64,000 nucleotides of DNA from Pilaira anomala (lineage: Eukaryota; Mucoromycota; Mucoromycetes; Mucorales; Mucoraceae). The position numbers and the translations under genes are program-made. Positions 49,431 through 61,655 of the stretch are shown one piece after another. Position 1 is the stretch's first letter, and the number at the start of each line of letters is the position of its first letter. Where the stretch lies: NCBI GenBank assembly GCA_025716855.1, contig JAIXMQ010000016.1, forward strand, positions 62,001-126,000, written 5' to 3'. The notes below the pieces were generated by a model. The model did no database searches. It had not been told where the DNA came from and saw only the letters and a program-made list of their open reading frames with translations.

Positions 49431-50949
49431 AGGCATGATTTTTTACTTTGGTACATAAATCGGATTAGTTACCGTGTAAATTCGAAAATGAACAGCATAT
49501 TATTAGTCTATTACAACGGCTTAGGTACTTGTAGCTCATCTTATGAAGCATGCCTCGTAAGGAGGGGGGGGGAGTTTACACCTGCCTTGATCAGATACAA
49601 ATTTGATCCCAATTTCACTTTTGTACGGCTGTGTATTTACAATGCAATATAGCAAAGAGGTATAGTTTACATTGTTATTTATTTGGCACTTGAAGCGGAT
49701 GCGCTAAAGTAGATTTTATCAATGAGTCTATCGTAATATATCACATTAACGTACTAATAGGCGTAAATCCAGATATGCTACCTTTGTGTAACTTTTTTTT
49801 TAAGACAGCTGAAAATTATATCTTTTTTTTAAAAGCATGAGATGATACTGTTAACCATTTGACAAAAAAAAAATCTTTTTATGTAACTGTATAACTTTAA
49901 ATTATGCCATAGAGAAGATATTTCTTTATTTATTATACAACTCTTCTTTTTATATACAAGATTTTGATAGATAATCTTTTGCTGTTTTATTGTTGTTTTG
50001 TAGGGAAGAAAAGTGGGTGGGTGATTCTTAATTTTCTCCATATTTGACGTTTTGGAACGTAAAAACCTTGTCAAGAAAACAACCTTTTTGTCATTATGTT
50101 ATTCTTGCTGGTATTTTTTTTTTTTTTTTGAAAGCTATTATATACATAATAATACTATTTTAATAAGAATAAAAAAAACATTATAATAAAACAATATAGC
50201 ACACCATATATATATAGTGCGACTGAATTTTTTACATGCTGAACTAGAGATACACTGACTTTCCAGAATCATGCTATATATAATGGTAATAAAGCTTCAG
50301 TAATCACTTTTTTTTTTTTTATCAATGATTACTGCAGAATGCACGACTTTATAAATTAGGGATATGTTGAACTTGTTTCTTAACAGAAGTAAGCAACCTT
50401 CAAGATAGACATAAAAAAGATAAAAAAAAAATAGAAGTCATAAAAAACAGGTCATTCATGCAAAAAAAAAAAAAAAAAGGGTAAGGAGGGTTCAAAAGGG
50501 TCTAAAAATATTAAAATAACGACACACGTAAAAAAAACTATAAAAGGCGTGTTTTTTCCTTTTTTTTTTTTTTTTTTTTCTCTTTCAATATATAAACAGT
50601 CATGACTTCCGGTCTGGGAGGCTTTAGTGACAATCCTCTTCAACCATGTCAATCAATCTTAGCTGCGTCTTGACACTAGCTCGGGGTGTGTAGCGTTGAC
50701 TGTGGGTCGGCTTTGAAAGATTGGAACTGATTTAACTATTGGGAAAAGTTGAATGATTGTTACGTGGAGTGAGCAGGACAAATTCCCCGGCTATGTACAA
50801 AGTCATTTGTCACTGATTGCTTATTCCACAAATAAATCTAATCTCTTAAGTGAGAAAGATTTTTTTTTTTTTTTACAACATAATGAAAATGAAAAAATAA
50901 AATAAAATATTTCACGTGATTGTCTTTATTCCAGATGCTTCGAAAACTG

Positions 50950-50993
<44 letters not shown>

Positions 50994-51439
50994 ACGCATA
51001 TATCCCAGATAGCCAGAATAATAATCTCTATAGATTTTGATTCATCTCATCGCGTATTTAGTTACTCTGTAATAATTACCTTTTTTTTTAAAAAAATCTA
51101 CATTATCGCACTTGGAAATATATGAGCGAGAAAAGAAATACATATATATTTTTGAAAATAAATTTCAATTACTCAAATATAACTATAACACTTTCAGGCT
51201 TCTTCTTCAAGAGAAAGCATGTATAAGAAACACACACTGTTAAGCTCGCGATCTTTTTTTTTTTTTTTTTTTTTTTTTTTGGTTGAACCAAAAGTAGATA
51301 TTTACTCTATTAATATTATAGATGAAAACACTCTAGAGACAAATAATACAAACAAAAAGGAAATCATATATTTTATTTTATTTTATTTACAAAAGGATAT
51401 TATTTTTCAATTATTATTACAATTTTTTTTAGTTTTTGT

Positions 51440-51960
51440 CTTCTTCTTATTCTTCATCTTCTCATCATCATCATTCTTCATCTCCTCTTCTCTCCTCTTC
51501 ATTCTTCTCATCTTCTTCTTCGTCCTCTTCTTCTTCACTACTCAACAAAACGGTAGTAGCATCTGAGCTATACGGTCTAATTGGACATTATATAAAATTG
51601 ATTAATACTATTTGTCTTCACATGAGCTTCTTGTACTATTTGAATATTACCTTCTTCTGTTTCTTCTTCATTGAAATTGTATTCATGAATACAATTTCTT
51701 CTGGTGAAGAAACATCATCTACATCCATCGGGTCATCGATAAATCGAAGATATCGATGTCCATGGATCATCATGGTAGTCTAGATGATCCCCGATGGTTT
51801 TTCCGCCTCCGCCATGAGGACATCCTCATCAAACATACAATCATCTGATGGGTCCGCATCATACATGATTGTATCTTGTTCTGTTGGGAACAAAAATCGT
51901 TTGATGACATTTGAGGTAGTAGTTGTTGTTGCATTGAGGTTATAGTATAGAGATATCAGA
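51440..51960 (-). pseudogene. Acidic coding-like segments, probably a decayed gene
   Basis: On the minus strand, open pieces include V-I-K-R-F-L-F-P-T-E-Q-D-T-I-M-Y-D-A, then R-F-I-D-D-P-M-D-V-D-D-V-S-S-P-E-E in another frame, then an E/D run encoded by a GAA/GAG microsatellite at about 51470-51540 ending in a stop. I could not join them into one frame with acceptable splice sites. The plus-strand Ser-rich frame across the same microsatellite is its mirror. Confidence 0.3.
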
Positions 51961-52446
51961 AGGAAAAATAAAACAATATGAAGAAAGAAAGAAAAGTGCG
52001 CTTCATGTTAAAACAAAAAGACAATCTTTATACCTTGATCCTTGTTTACTTTTTTTTTTCTCTATGCTTAAAACGGAATTATCTAATTTATGTAATTAAA
52101 GAAAATGTATGTAACATTGTTCAAAATACTTTACTACATTTTCATATTACTTCAAGATCTCCTGGTACTGTTAGCTATTTCATAGTAATGCTGTCAAAAG
52201 CATAAACACTTGACAAGATTTTCATTTTGATATAATATCTACATGATCTCCATTAACATATTACATGGTTTTTCTTTATTTATACAGTGACGCAAATTGA
52301 TGGCGTATTCCACTCTTTAATAACCTTACGAATACCTTATTGCAGAATCAAAGTAAAGTTTTATACAGCTTCCAACGAACTTTTTTGGTTTTAAAACTTT
52401 CCATCCTTACAATCCTTTCAAAGACGTAAACGACGAGCTGCGTCTG

Positions 52447-52490
<44 letters not shown>

Positions 52491-52632
52491 TACGTTTGGC
52501 TGTGGGAATAAGTGTATAAACAAACCTGGTCTAGGTGCAATAAGCGCATTTGCTTGAGAATAGTAGTAAAAGTGTACGTCATTGTTTTGTAATAGATAGA
52601 GTCAAGGCATCAGGATATAAAGCAACAAAAGC

Positions 52633-53220
52633 TTAATTTGACATATCATAATTTGATATTTCGTGCAAGGTGGAAGCAGCAGTGGATAAACCAATCATCC
52701 ATCGGATAGTTGCCTTAATGTTTGGTGTGACTACTTGAACGCATTATAATTCTCGCCGATCTTATTGTATTGATTCCAGCCATACATAACATCATCAGGA
52801 TGAGTAGCTTCATTCAAACCTCGCCATTCTTCGCATTTTTTTCAAATCCTTTTCTCAAAAAACAACCTTTGATATACGGTTTTTTTCGGTTTTTTAGAGG
52901 TCCATCATACTACAATATTGAGGTGGTGGAGTGTTATAAGTCCAGTGCAATTAGCATAAAGATAAACCTAATAACATTTAGGGAAAGGTAGCATATGTTG
53001 TGGTGATCCCTTCTGTTAAAGTGCTAAATCCTGTTTCTTTTTTAATTGTCAGTAAGGATTTAGAAAAATTCAAGTTGACAAACAAGATTTGGAATAGCTC
53101 TAAAAGCTTTTACGTTGTAGCAAAGGCAATAAATTCAACTTGGGACACAAGCAGCACCTTCGGAAGAAAACTATACGTTGAACTATTTATAAAGAAATGA
53201 TTTTTTAAAGAGTTAAATAA
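52633..53220 (-). pseudogene. Frameshifted coding relic
   Basis: The minus strand reads C-E-E-W-R-G-L-N-E-A-T-H-P-D-D-V-M-Y-G-W, runs to N-A-F-K, then needs a one-base shift to continue V-V-T-P-N-I-K-A-T-I-R-W-M-I-G-L-S-T to a stop at 52633. Upstream, a further segment (T-G-F-S-T-L-T-E-G-I-T-T-T-Y-A) is also interrupted by stops. It looks like a dead gene of an unknown family. Confidence 0.4.
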
Positions 53221-53240
53221 ATGATAATTACAACACGAAT

Positions 53241-53570
53241 TTACTCCGACATCTTCTGTATCTTCAAGCATACTACATACTTGTTCCAGGTTTCATTTAA
53301 ATTGTGATCTTTTTCGTTTACTTGATCAGAATCAAAGAAGTAAATGTCGTTGGTGATGGTTATACTTTCGACGTAATCATATTCATACTCTAAATTGGTA
53401 TGTCGGATCAAGACAGTTGAAAAAAAAAAGTACCTGAAAAATCGTCTCCATATAAATTGGAATCAGAGGTGAGCAAATTCGTCTTCAATAGCAGAGATTG
53501 AAAGGCGAGAAAACAATAATGATTCATCTACAATTCTCAATAAGTTAGCTGCTGAAATAACTAGTCATAA
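53241..53570 (-). pseudogene. Acidic small-protein relic with one intron
   Basis: The last exon encodes E-Y-E-Y-D-Y-V-E-S-I-T-I-T-N-D-I-Y-F-F-D to a stop at 53241-53243; a short intron GTAC..TTTAG joins it to L-Y-G-D-D-F-S. Further upstream S-R-L-S-I-S-A-I-E-D-E-F lies in another frame, so a +1 shift is needed. Either a pseudogene or a mis-modelled small gene. Family unknown. Confidence 0.35.
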
Positions 53571-53873
53571 ATAAGGTGAATATAATCTGTGTCGAGGAAT
53601 CTTCTGTCGGATTATTATTATTATATGCCATGCTCAAAAGTATTTATTTTAATATTAGTAACACTTTATTCATAAATTATTCGTTAGTAAAATTTGCTTA
53701 AAGATATCTATACATATAAAAAACTTACAGGTAATTACAAAAAGAAACAACAAGAATGTATAGAACGAAAAAATAGTAAAAAGCTTAATGTTGGTATATG
53801 AATAAAAAAAAAATTTGATAATGAAATCATGCATATGCATTTGCTACTATCACTACTGTCACTCTTGGTCTTT

Positions 53874-56112
53874 TTATTTACAAAGGTGCAAGTTCCTGGA
53901 CATAGGTACCCATAACTCTGAAACAGCTTCATCTAATTTTATTTTACCTTTGGCTCTTGTCAACTCACATTTCTCTACTTCTTTGGCGGTTTCCACAGTG
54001 ACATCCTTGTAAAAAAAACCTTTTTTAGACTCAAAGTACAATTAAAGTATTGGTTAAATTACCTTTAAATAATTCATCCATTGAAACATGTTAGGAATAA
54101 GACCCATTTTAGAAGATGATGTACTAAGAGGGAAGGTAACGAAATGTACCATCCTATAAAAACTAGGACCGATAATTTCCACTTTATATAGTGAAAACTC
54201 CTTGCCTATTGAGATACAAGAATAAATAAAGATATTTATCTAAAAAAGTATCTGCTTACCTTCTTCCAAGATTCCACAAACAATAAGCTATGGAATATTA
54301 TCCTGAATCAAATTGTTCGACATAATTTTTATTTGCTGACCTAGTCTTACAAGATCTGAGAAGGGAGAGGGTCCAGAATTTATATCAAAAGGGTTGACTT
54401 CTGTAATTATGAAATCGTAACAGGTATTATCTGTTTCTTGAGTAGGGGCCTTCTGTTGTTGGTTTGACGCTTTAGTTGGTTTGATGCTACTATTTGGTTC
54501 TGTGGTTTTGTTGGTTTGATGCTACTCTTTGGTTCTGTGTTGCTTTATGTTGTTGATCATGTCTAACAAGTGGTCTCTGATTTGCTGCCGGTTTTTGAGC
54601 TGGTGGTTTTTGAGCTGGTGGTTTTTGAGCTGGTGGTTTTTGAGCTGGTGGTTTTTGAGCTGGTGGTTTTTGAGCTGGTGGTTTTTGAGCTGGTGGTTTT
54701 TGAGCTGGTGGTTTTTGAGCTGGTGGTTTTTGAGCTGGTGGTTTTTGAGCTGGTGGTTTTTGAGCTGGTGGTTTTTGAACTGGTGCCTTTTTAGTTACTA
54801 GTGGTTTTTGAGTGACTGCTGCTGCTGATGCTGATGCTGCTTGCTTTGGTATATTCTTGGCTGCTGAGTTTCCTGCCGTATTTGATTTAGATGATGCCTC
54901 TTCGAATTGCTTCAAAAGAGTATCAAAATCACATTCATCTGTAGCTTTCGGTACGTCCACATGTCGATTGGCTGCCTTCTTAGCTAACTCTTTCTTCTTT
55001 TTATTCTTCCGTGCGAGCCTCTTTTTGGCTCTCTTGGATAATTTTGGTGCTGCTGTCTTTGGTGGTGTTTGATCAATTGGCTTTGCTTGATGAGTTTTAG
55101 ATGCTGGCGATAAAGCTGGAATTGGAACTGAAGATGATAAGAAAGGTGCTGTTGCTGATGAAAGTTGATGGGGAGCTTCAGATGCAGGTATATTCTTAGA
55201 AGATGTTGATGGCGGTGGTAAACCTGATTCTGAACAGCGAGAAGGAGAAATTGAATCTAATGAGACAGATGGTGATGCATTGGATTTATGAGCAGATGGT
55301 AACAAGAACGTTGGTGAGCAAGATGCACGAGCCATGGATGATGATGGTGCACTTCCTGCTGTTACTGTTTGTGGTGATGATACACTGGATATATGAGCTG
55401 GTGGCGATGCACTAGATCTACGGTCCATGGATGATGCTGCTACTGCGGTTTTTGGTGAAGGTGGTGAATTACTTACAAATCTCGTTACAGGAGGATTTTT
55501 GATGAGTGCAAGTAATTTATCGATTAAGAAAACCTCTTTTGGTGCTTTAGTACTCGTGGGTGAAGTGGTAGGTGTTGTACCTAAGGAACTTGGAGGAGTC
55601 ATAGTGATCTTTCCTGGTATTTTATTGGTAGCTACTGCACCTAAGGAGCTTGGAAGAGTTATAGTGGTCTTTTCTGGTCTTTTATTAGTAGGCGTAGGCT
55701 TGGATATAATGTTGGCTTCAGTTGGTTTGAGCTTTTTGCAAGTCTTTTGTTCAGGTTCTGAAAGATCGAATTCTTTACGTTTGTTTGGACATGGTGGCCG
55801 AACTTGACTATTCACTACAGGTTGTTGAGGAAGACAGGGATCCTTTAAATTATTTGCGGACGAAGCCTTTGCTTTTGTGATTGACGTTTTGAGTCGTTTA
55901 TTTATGTGCATTGAAGCAGGTTGTTGTTCTTCAGAGCTTGGTGAATCATCCAAAGTGGACACTGTTTCCGCAGCGCGCTTTAAGCAGGGTTTAATTGGTT
56001 TTGGTTCTTCAACTCGATCTTCATTTTTTTGAGGTTTTTCTTGTGAAATAATCTCTTCAATAGTAGGTGGATCAGTGGCTAAAAGCTTATGAAGTGCTTC
56101 GCGATGAGACAT
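53874..56112 (-). CDS. Uncharacterised Pro/Ser/Lys-rich protein with (QKPPA)12 repeat
   Basis: Exon 1 (56112-54568) starts M-S-H-R-E-A-L-H-K-L-L and is rich in Ser, Pro and Lys, with a basic segment K-L-S-K-R-A-K-K-R-L-A-R-K-N-K-K-K-K that could be a nuclear signal. It ends in twelve tandem QKPPA units. My model continues through introns of about 46-65 bp into exons 54521-54351, 54287-54260, 54205-54063 and 54005-53874, for 672 residues in all. These encode a small globular C-terminus (E-V-N-P-F-D-I-N, then V-E-I-I-G-P-S-F-Y-R-M-V). I associate this C-terminal type with uncharacterised Mucorales proteins; no function is known. The intron after the repeat (GTTAGA..GTAG, 54567-54522) is the weakest link: without it the frame ends at TAG (54490-54492). 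An upstream Met at 56148 is possible. Confidence 0.55.
54601..54780. repeat. 15-bp tandem repeat, 12 copies, coding
   Basis: The unit GCTGGTGGTTTTTGA is repeated 12 times almost without variation over 180 bp; on the minus strand each unit encodes Q-K-P-P-A. Flanking half-units (A-P-V-Q-K on one side, Q-K-P-A-A on the other) are diverged edges. Such uniform copies imply recent slippage or unequal exchange. Confidence 0.95.
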
Positions 56113-56357
56113 GGTATAAGGCAGGGTAAAAAAGCTAATGATCTTCAAAAAAAAAAAAAAAAAAAAAAAAAAAGGTGGAATACTTGATAAACGGTTAATT
56201 TCATATTCCGGCCAAAAGCATCAAAAAGTGTAACGTAGACAATTTTTGCCAAATTAAAAATTATTTTATACTATTTTCAGAACTTTTCGTATGTTAGGAA
56301 TAAAATTTTACGTTTGCGCATTTTTGGAAAAAGCTCTTTCTTATTTTTTTTTAACTA

Positions 56358-57263
56358 ATGAGTAACTTTGTACACGAAGACGGTCAAGGCAACTACTTTA
56401 ACAATGAGGGTTTGGAAATAGGAATTGTAGAAACGGAAGTTGATGAAGAGATGTATCCAATTGAGATGGTAACAAACCTTGACCCTAAACCACCGGAGAA
56501 AGAGGTTAAGATAGCTGTTAAGCAACCTAAAGCTGTACCTGAGAGCACAGAGACACTCGGAATTTATCAGCATTATAGAGATAGTGAGAGACATTAAGTT
56601 CTCGATTTAGTTATCAATAAAGGTATGAGTACACGAGCAACAGCAATTAAACTCAACATAAAACTATGTATTGCTCATATTTGGGTAAAGAAGGAGGAGG
56701 AGGATCCTCAGCCTATAACTTCGAAAGAAAAGAAGGCAGCGGTAGACCTGTAGGAAGACCTCCTGAACTGGGACCAGAACATGAAAAGTTTCTGGTGGAT
56801 TTAGTAGATGACCAGCCTTCTTTAGTCCTTGATCAGCCAGTTCACTGATCTTAGTATATCAAAGACAGGATTGAATAATTTCGTCACCGATAAATGTAGA
56901 ATCAGTCTCAAAAGGGCTGCAAATAAGAATCTGGCTACAAAGCCTAACACTGGAACAGTAACTGGTCATTACTTCAACTTTTTGTGCAGTACTATGGATG
57001 TCATGGTTAAGTATGAGGAATCCAGGGGGTATTACTTGATCATTGACAATGCTCCAATTCATATCATTAAAGAGATCCAGAAGTACGTAGAAAGCAGAGG
57101 GTATGGTTGTATATATCTTCCACCTTATTCACCAAAGCCCAATCCAATCGAAAAATTCTGGTCTGTTTTTAAAAGCAAACTTAAAAGAATAGCACTTTTA
57201 GAAGAGGGGACTTTAACCACAAGGATCGGCTATGCCTGTAATGAATTCTTCTTAGCGACTTAA
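56358..57263 (+). pseudogene. Tc1/mariner-type DDE transposase, internally deleted and frameshifted
   Basis: The N-terminal frame from ATG 56358 reaches Y-Q-H-Y-R-D-S-E-R-H and a stop, then continues in frame with the helix-turn-helix part V-L-D-L-V-I-N-K-G-M-S-T-R-A. A shift leads to a GRPR-like linker G-R-P-V-G-R-P-P-E-L and a second helix-turn-helix (L-S-I-S-K-T-G-L-N-N-F-V). The DNA then jumps straight to T-G-T-V-T-G-H-Y-F-N-F, so the segment with the first catalytic Asp is gone. The last part keeps Y-Y-L-I-I-D-N-A-P-I-H (second Asp) and P-Y-S-P-K-P-N-P-I-E-K-F-W (Glu). Same family as the relic at 4590-4960. No terminal inverted repeats were found. Confidence 0.8.
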
Positions 57264-58349
57264 AAGGTTTCTGTAAGTATTCTGTTTCTAAGTTTGAAGA
57301 TTGTTTGGAACGTAAACCTATTTAAATAAAGTAATTTTTTTTATGCGGGTTATTTTTTCTGTTGTCTCACAAGATCAGAAAAAGATAAAAAAGAATGACT
57401 TAGATTTGGGCTTTCTTTTTCTTATCCATTTTTTAATTGTATAATATCAATTCAAGAATCATTCAAGTTTCTTTCTTTGAATGGAGGATGATCCGATAAA
57501 CAGGTGGAAAAAAAAAAAGAGGGGGATGATACACTGCAAACATCATGTTTGACATTTAGTTTATTGATCTCCGCAATTGGAATCATGTCACGTTTGATAG
57601 CATTACTTCTTGATAATGACATAACCGGAAGGTGTTTAACGTTTCTTCTTTTTTTTTTTTAAAAAAAAAAGGGTATTACCTTTCCTGATCCAAGCAAACT
57701 GAGTTCAGAAATTTACCACAGTTTTTTATTCACTCAAATGCAATACCATTTTGTTCAAACACAATGCATATTTTTCTTTATTCAATTTACTAGCGGAGAG
57801 AATTCTGTTTTGAAGTAAAATACGACAAGTTAAAAGCTCTTTTCGCTTTTGCATGAGAAATTAAGACCTATATTTTAAAAGAAATATATGACATGAAAGT
57901 CAAAATAAAGTATGTTTGTCTAATTTAAATTTTGGATCTTATCTTTCCAACAATCCATGATCGATATTATTTATAAAACTCGCCGAAGAAGTATTTAATA
58001 AAACGATGGCTGTAACAACAGACTGCTGAGTGTTATTGAGGAGAAAATACCGGAGGATTGATTTTGGTACACTGACACGTCAGTATTTACAGATGAGGAA
58101 AGTTCTTGAGATATTGACTAGTAGAGAAATATCGTTTTTCCATACTGTCCTCAGTGATAAGCTTTGTACTCTAGAACCACAGCACATAGGCCAGATGCAG
58201 TAACACGTCGCTACGACAAGAGAGTAAAGAGATGCTATTTCCATGGTTACAATATCACATGTAAGCTTAAATTTATTCGAAGTTTCCGCAATAAAAGAAA
58301 AGCAAAATGGTAATTTAGTCACTACACTTTATTTAATACATTTGCTCTC

Positions 58350-58387
<38 letters not shown>

Positions 58388-58769
58388 TGCTTACAATGAT
58401 ATCAATTGATGTATTTTTTTTTTTAGAAAAAAGACTCCCAAATAGCGGATTTTTGTAATCAATTGACGATTATTACATTGGCTATCCTTTCTTTGATATC
58501 GTAACCGATTATTTCATTGCCTTTTTCTGTAGGTATTCATACTCTAACCATATTGTGTTAAAAGAAATGATCGTCACTACTTATATTTAAAGTTGTTATT
58601 TGGTGTTTCAAGAAATAAGCCAATTGATATCGTAAACACCGTATTTATATGTTTCTTTTTAAATTACACGTAAAATAGGATATTTTTATTTTTGGATGAA
58701 CCCACCCTCCCTCCCTCCCTTCATTTTTATTAGTTTGTTTGTTTTTAAATTAAAAGTGGGTATAATCTA

Positions 58770-59060
58770 TATAATGGGGTATAATCTATAATGGGGTATA
58801 ATCTATAATGGGGTATACTAATTTACAGGGTATCGTATTAGGTGTGGGTATATATAAGTGGTACTTTTGTGTGGGTATATTATTAGGTAGGGTATATGTA
58901 AAGGGTACTTTTATAGGGTATAATATGTACAGGGTATACTATTTACATATTTACAGGATATGCTATGTACAAGAGGGTATACTTATTTACATATTTACAG
59001 GGTATATTATGTACAATAGGGTATATTATATTTACATATTTACAGGGTATCTTATGCCTT
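58770..59060. repeat. GGGTAT-rich degenerate minisatellite
   Basis: It starts with three nearly identical 17-19 bp units (GGTATAATCTATAATGG) and decays into a series of GGGTATA/CAGGGTAT words spaced roughly 15-35 bases, several followed by TTTACATATTTACA. The strand is consistently G-rich. The open frame across it (58808-59125) is a product of the repeat. Confidence 0.8.
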
Positions 59061-60103
59061 TCTTTCTTTCTCAGAAGGAGATGACCATTAGAAAAAGTAA
59101 AATAAGATTGGAACTTTGGGTATAGCTTGACCAGCAAGTAAGGAATAAAAAAAGATTGTATCTATTCATTTAACGAGAAGTAGTGAGTACCATGAAAAAT
59201 TAAAGTACAGAAAAAAAATCATTACCTTGTGCATTGATAAATAGATTTTCAGCTTTAAATAAATATAAGTACCTAATAGAACCCGATATAATTGTTAGAC
59301 ATCATCAAATTTAGAGCCAGAGAGAAAGTTATAAGTTACCAAGTAGATAATAAAAATAGAGAAAGAAAAAAAGACAAAGGGAAAAAGAGAAAAAGAAAAA
59401 ACTTGATGTGAATTTTTTTCTTCTTTTATAGATATTTTTTACAACAGTTGAGACATCATACTGGCGCACATTTTAGATTTCGTAATGTAGTCTAGAACAT
59501 GAGAAAAAAAACCCTCTCACGATTATGTATGTTGTTTATTTTTTTTTTTTTTATGAAGAAAATAGCATAGACTTTCTTTTTCATGTGAAAAAACTTAAAA
59601 ACCAGCTATCTCAATTTATTGCCACTTTTTTTTTTGTGACCCTTTGTCGAGCGTTTAAATTTATATTGATACTAAAAATTATCGGTTGCACACGCCTTTA
59701 GTATTTTGTTCTCATGAATCATTGCCCAGAAATGTCATCACTTCTTATCAGTGTTTCATCCTTTTGTTTACATAAAAACTTTTTTAGCGCATTTTTTTTC
59801 TATGAGCCCCCTATTTTTTTTTTTTCTTTTTTGTAATTCCTAAAATATCTAAACCTAATTAGCTGTATGCTTTAACTTATATCTCAAGGAAAAAAAATGC
59901 TTAGGTTAGTATTTAAATATACTCAAGATTAAATATGATAAAATTCAACCGTATTACATTATGTAAAAAAATTATGTATTCGGTTGAATACCGTATAAAA
60001 ATTTTAACAGGTATTAAACAGTGGCTTAAGAAATATCTTTCTATTAAAGTTAATTATAGTTGGTGTATGTCAAAGAGGTGCTTTCTGCTATAGTTTTTTT
60101 TTT

Positions 60104-60107
<4 letters not shown>

Positions 60108-60147
<40 letters not shown>
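60108..60147. repeat. Poly-T tract of about 40 bases
   Basis: An uninterrupted T-run that follows a shorter T-run and GG. Similar runs of 20 or more occur throughout the window and likely reflect a genome-wide trait; lengths may be inaccurate in assembly. Confidence 0.9.
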
Positions 60148-60150
<3 letters not shown>

Positions 60151-60976
60151 ACCAAAAGTAACTTGATTTAACGATCACCTATAATACCATGTGTGATTAT
60201 TCAAAGGCCTTTAAGCTTTTTAACTAGAAATATCTTAATACTGCTCTTGAGCATTCGGTGTGATTTTGTTTATATTTGACAGCTTTATTAATCCTTGCAT
60301 AACAAAACCTGTGTCACAATCTTCTGTCAAAAAATAAAAAATAAAAAAATTACATAATGTCATGAACTTTTAGTCTGTACTAAAACTCTTTTCTACATTA
60401 ATGTCTTTAAATGCTGGTCAGAATATCTATTAGTAGGCCTTTTTTTTTTGTATAAATTAACTGCGGTCATGTGTGGCTCCCAAAATTTGTTGGGATTTAA
60501 AACATGCATAAATGTATGTCTGTTTCTTATCTGACTTAGTACACCTATTTAATATGAGACTCATACACAGAAAGTAAATAAAAGTAGAAAAAGTGTACAT
60601 ATAACACACAACCATTTATCTTGACGTCCTTATTTTGATTACATATTTGAAATATTTTGTACATATTTAACCCATAAAGTTGACACTCAGAAGAGATAAC
60701 TAAATCCACTTCAAAGAACTGCTAGCCAACAAGATTACTAGAAACCTAATTTCGACATCACGAGACTTAAAAAAGTTATATAAATACCTGACCCTTTTTT
60801 CATGTTTTAAAACATATTTACTTGACCTTGACCTAAATTTTTTTTTTTTTTCGAATCATCAAAAATTTGACTTTAAAGCACTTCAATGACTTCCAGCACA
60901 TAAAAACTTGATGAAAAAGCCACATTAGGATGGAACTTTTCTCTATGTAAAAAAAAAAAAAAAAAAAAAAAAAATA

Positions 60977-61150
60977 GCAACTTTATTAGGAGGACTTATC
61001 AAAGCAAGAGGCTTTATAAGTGTGAGGCACGAATTCATGGCTATGCAAAATCCAGAATATGACATATCTTTTATCTATAATAATGAGCACAATCAAATCA
61101 TTTCACATTATTTGCAACTACTTGTATATATAATGGTAATCATTTTCTAG
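60977..61150 (+). pseudogene. Orphan exon-like fragment
   Basis: A 57-codon open stretch, L-L-G-G-L-I-K-A-R-G-F-I-S-V-R-H-E-F onward to a stop at 61148-61150, follows an A-run ending TAG, as a splice acceptor would. No upstream exon or start was found. It may be a relic of a gene; not recognised. Confidence 0.3.
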
Positions 61151-61655
61151 AAAAACAAAGGTACTTAGAGTACATATGTATTGTAGTTAAGCTATATGAA
61201 AAAAAAAAGATGATAAATAGTTTTACATATGATGTAGTTACATACGTGATGATCTTTATTTTTCTGTCTTTATATATAAGGGATTCCAATGTGTAAAGAA
61301 ATAAAAATATGAAATATAATAAAATAGTTAAATCAATAGAGAATTTCTATAATTTTATAACAGAAAGAATTTTTAAGAAGCGTACTCGTTAAGATACACT
61401 GCTGTTAAAGAGCATCATTGTTATTAGGGATAATCAAATAAGGTAAAACTAGGTGTAACAGCGGATTTCTTTTTTTTTTTTTTTGTATGGGATCCGAGGA
61501 TCCGGTTTTATTTTAAGTCCTTACAGCGGATTTCATAAGATGTCTGCTTATAAAATGTCTGTGCTTATAAAATGTCAGTGCATATTTTTTATATGCGACT
61601 AAATTTAAACCGCGTCATCAATTTTTATATCACCAAGCACTAAGCAGGAATTTTG

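Larger units (their letters stand above)
48887..53873. other. 5-kb gene-poor region with relics
   Basis: Long A and T runs, for example 49012-49033, 50954-50991, 51254-51280 and 52448-52485, alternate with patches of more complex sequence. Several patches read like broken coding sequence and are listed separately. A higher-complexity block at 50590-50800 has no recognisable protein and could be a non-coding RNA or another relic. No intact gene is supported. Confidence 0.55.

Noticed and set aside
51219..51783. Two plus-strand frames rich in Phe or in Ser/His
   Set aside because: They are translations of T-runs and of a TTC/TCA microsatellite; no gene structure.
54529..54801. Plus-strand frames reading repeated FELVV and WWFLS
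   Set aside because: They are the complement of the 15-bp repeat; the minus-strand QKPPA frame continues in a long open frame with normal composition.
58808..59125. 105-codon open frame over the GGGTAT array
   Set aside because: Repetitive Gly/Tyr/Ile composition produced by the minisatellite, with no other coding sign.
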